DNA of 16,717 nucleotides from SIG607 sp045592625 (lineage in GTDB: Bacteria; Bacillota; Clostridia; Oscillospirales; Acutalibacteraceae), in contig JAZNVC010000022.1 in assembly GCA_045592625.1 (NCBI GenBank), positions 1-16,717 on the forward strand. The letters run 5' to 3'. Under the pieces are notes generated by a model. That model saw only the letters and a list, made by a program, of their open reading frames with translations. It was not told the origin of the DNA and did not search any database. This document shows, piece by piece, positions 16,502-16,717 of this stretch. A program made the position numbers and the translations under genes. Numbering within the stretch: the first letter of the stretch is position 1; the number at the start of each line of letters is the position of its first letter.

Positions 16502-16545
16502 GAAAAAACACCACGAAAAAACTTAAAAAAAGATAAAAAAAGTTC
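16502..16545 (+). promoter_or_regulatory. A-rich UP-element-like tract
   Basis: Phased A-runs of 5-7 bases directly precede the P2 -35. Such tracts upstream of rRNA promoters bind the RNA polymerase alpha C-terminal domains and raise initiation. Confidence 0.55.
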
Positions 16546-16574
16546 TTGACAATAGGTTTTTGATGTGGTAATAT
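16546..16574 (+). promoter_or_regulatory. Downstream (P2) rRNA-type promoter
   Basis: A perfect -35 TTGACA (16546-16551), a 17-bp spacer and a -10 TAATAT (16569-16574). The predicted start is near 16581. With P1, 101 bp upstream, it forms a tandem promoter pair like those of Firmicutes rrn operons. Confidence 0.75.
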
Positions 16575-16580
16575 AAATAA

Positions 16581-16717
16581 GCTGTCCACCGACGAGGTGA
16601 GCAGAACGGACCTTGAAAATTAAACAACGACAAACAAAAAAGGACCCGACGATTCTTATTGAAATTAAGTAATCAAGGACAAAAAACAATACGCCAGTAT
16701 TGTTATGAATGAGCGAC
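16581..16717 (+). other. Probable rRNA operon leader (16S gene outside window)
   Basis: The stretch is non-coding. It contains ggaccttgaaaattaaac (16608-16625), very like the ACCTTGAAAA-CTxAA motif in rRNA leaders and spacers of Clostridia and Bacilli, which includes boxA-like antitermination sequence. A hairpin (16582-16604, cacc/ggtg with ctg/cag below) sits at the predicted P2 start, and another (16685-16704, aacaatac/gtattgtt, loop gcca) lies near the end with no T-run. The assignment to rRNA rests on this motif and the promoters; the 16S sequence itself is not in view. Confidence 0.6.

Overview
The window looks like a chromosomal segment of a low-GC, endospore-forming Bacillota of the Clostridia type, probably an Oscillospirales/Ruminococcaceae-like gut or rumen anaerobe. 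Three things support this: a complete spoIIAA-spoIIAB-sigF forespore operon, a giant secreted BspA-type leucine-rich-repeat protein ending in a type I dockerin (a cellulosome-type docking module), and AT-rich Shine-Dalgarno-led genes with some TTG/GTG starts. The taxon is inferred, because no complete rRNA gene is present. Every supported gene is on the + strand.

Layout. (1) 1-639: the 3' end of an RHS/polymorphic-toxin gene (core end, hydrophobic linker, unrecognised C-terminal toxin-like domain), followed with no gap by a probable immunity gene (640-1116). (2) 1117-1356: an intergenic stretch holding a strong palindrome that makes most sense as a minus-strand terminator, a possible remnant of a dispersed repeat, and a good sigma-A promoter for valS. 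(3) 1357-3984: valS, with a GTG start, no T-box leader and its own terminator. (4) 4038-14842: promoter, gene and terminator for a 3555-residue secreted protein. It has a signal peptide, about 50 BspA-type LRRs in five blocks separated by Cys-rich and capping modules, a Cna-B-like domain, a beta-propeller-like stretch, CARDB-like, X2-like and Ig-like domains, three fibronectin-III-like repeats, and a dockerin. (5) 14791-15001: three successive hairpins that insulate the next operon, one containing a Spo0A-box-like sequence. (6) 15002-16461: spoIIAA, spoIIAB and sigF, overlapping and translationally coupled. (7) 16445-16717: two tandem sigma-A-type promoters, the first inside the 3' end of sigF, plus an A-rich UP-like stretch and a leader resembling those of Firmicutes rRNA operons. 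The 16S gene presumably lies just outside the window.

How the parts work. SpoIIAA, SpoIIAB and SigF form the classic partner-switching module: SpoIIAB holds SigF and phosphorylates SpoIIAA, and dephosphorylated SpoIIAA releases SigF in the forespore. The giant protein is probably exported by Sec and, having no LPXTG or C-terminal anchor, held on a cohesin-bearing scaffold through its dockerin. The RHS fragment and the gene after it look like a contact-dependent toxin/immunity pair. The most notable items are the giant dockerin-LRR protein with recent internal repeat expansion, the uncharacterised toxin/immunity pair, and the rRNA-type promoter that starts inside the sigF coding region.
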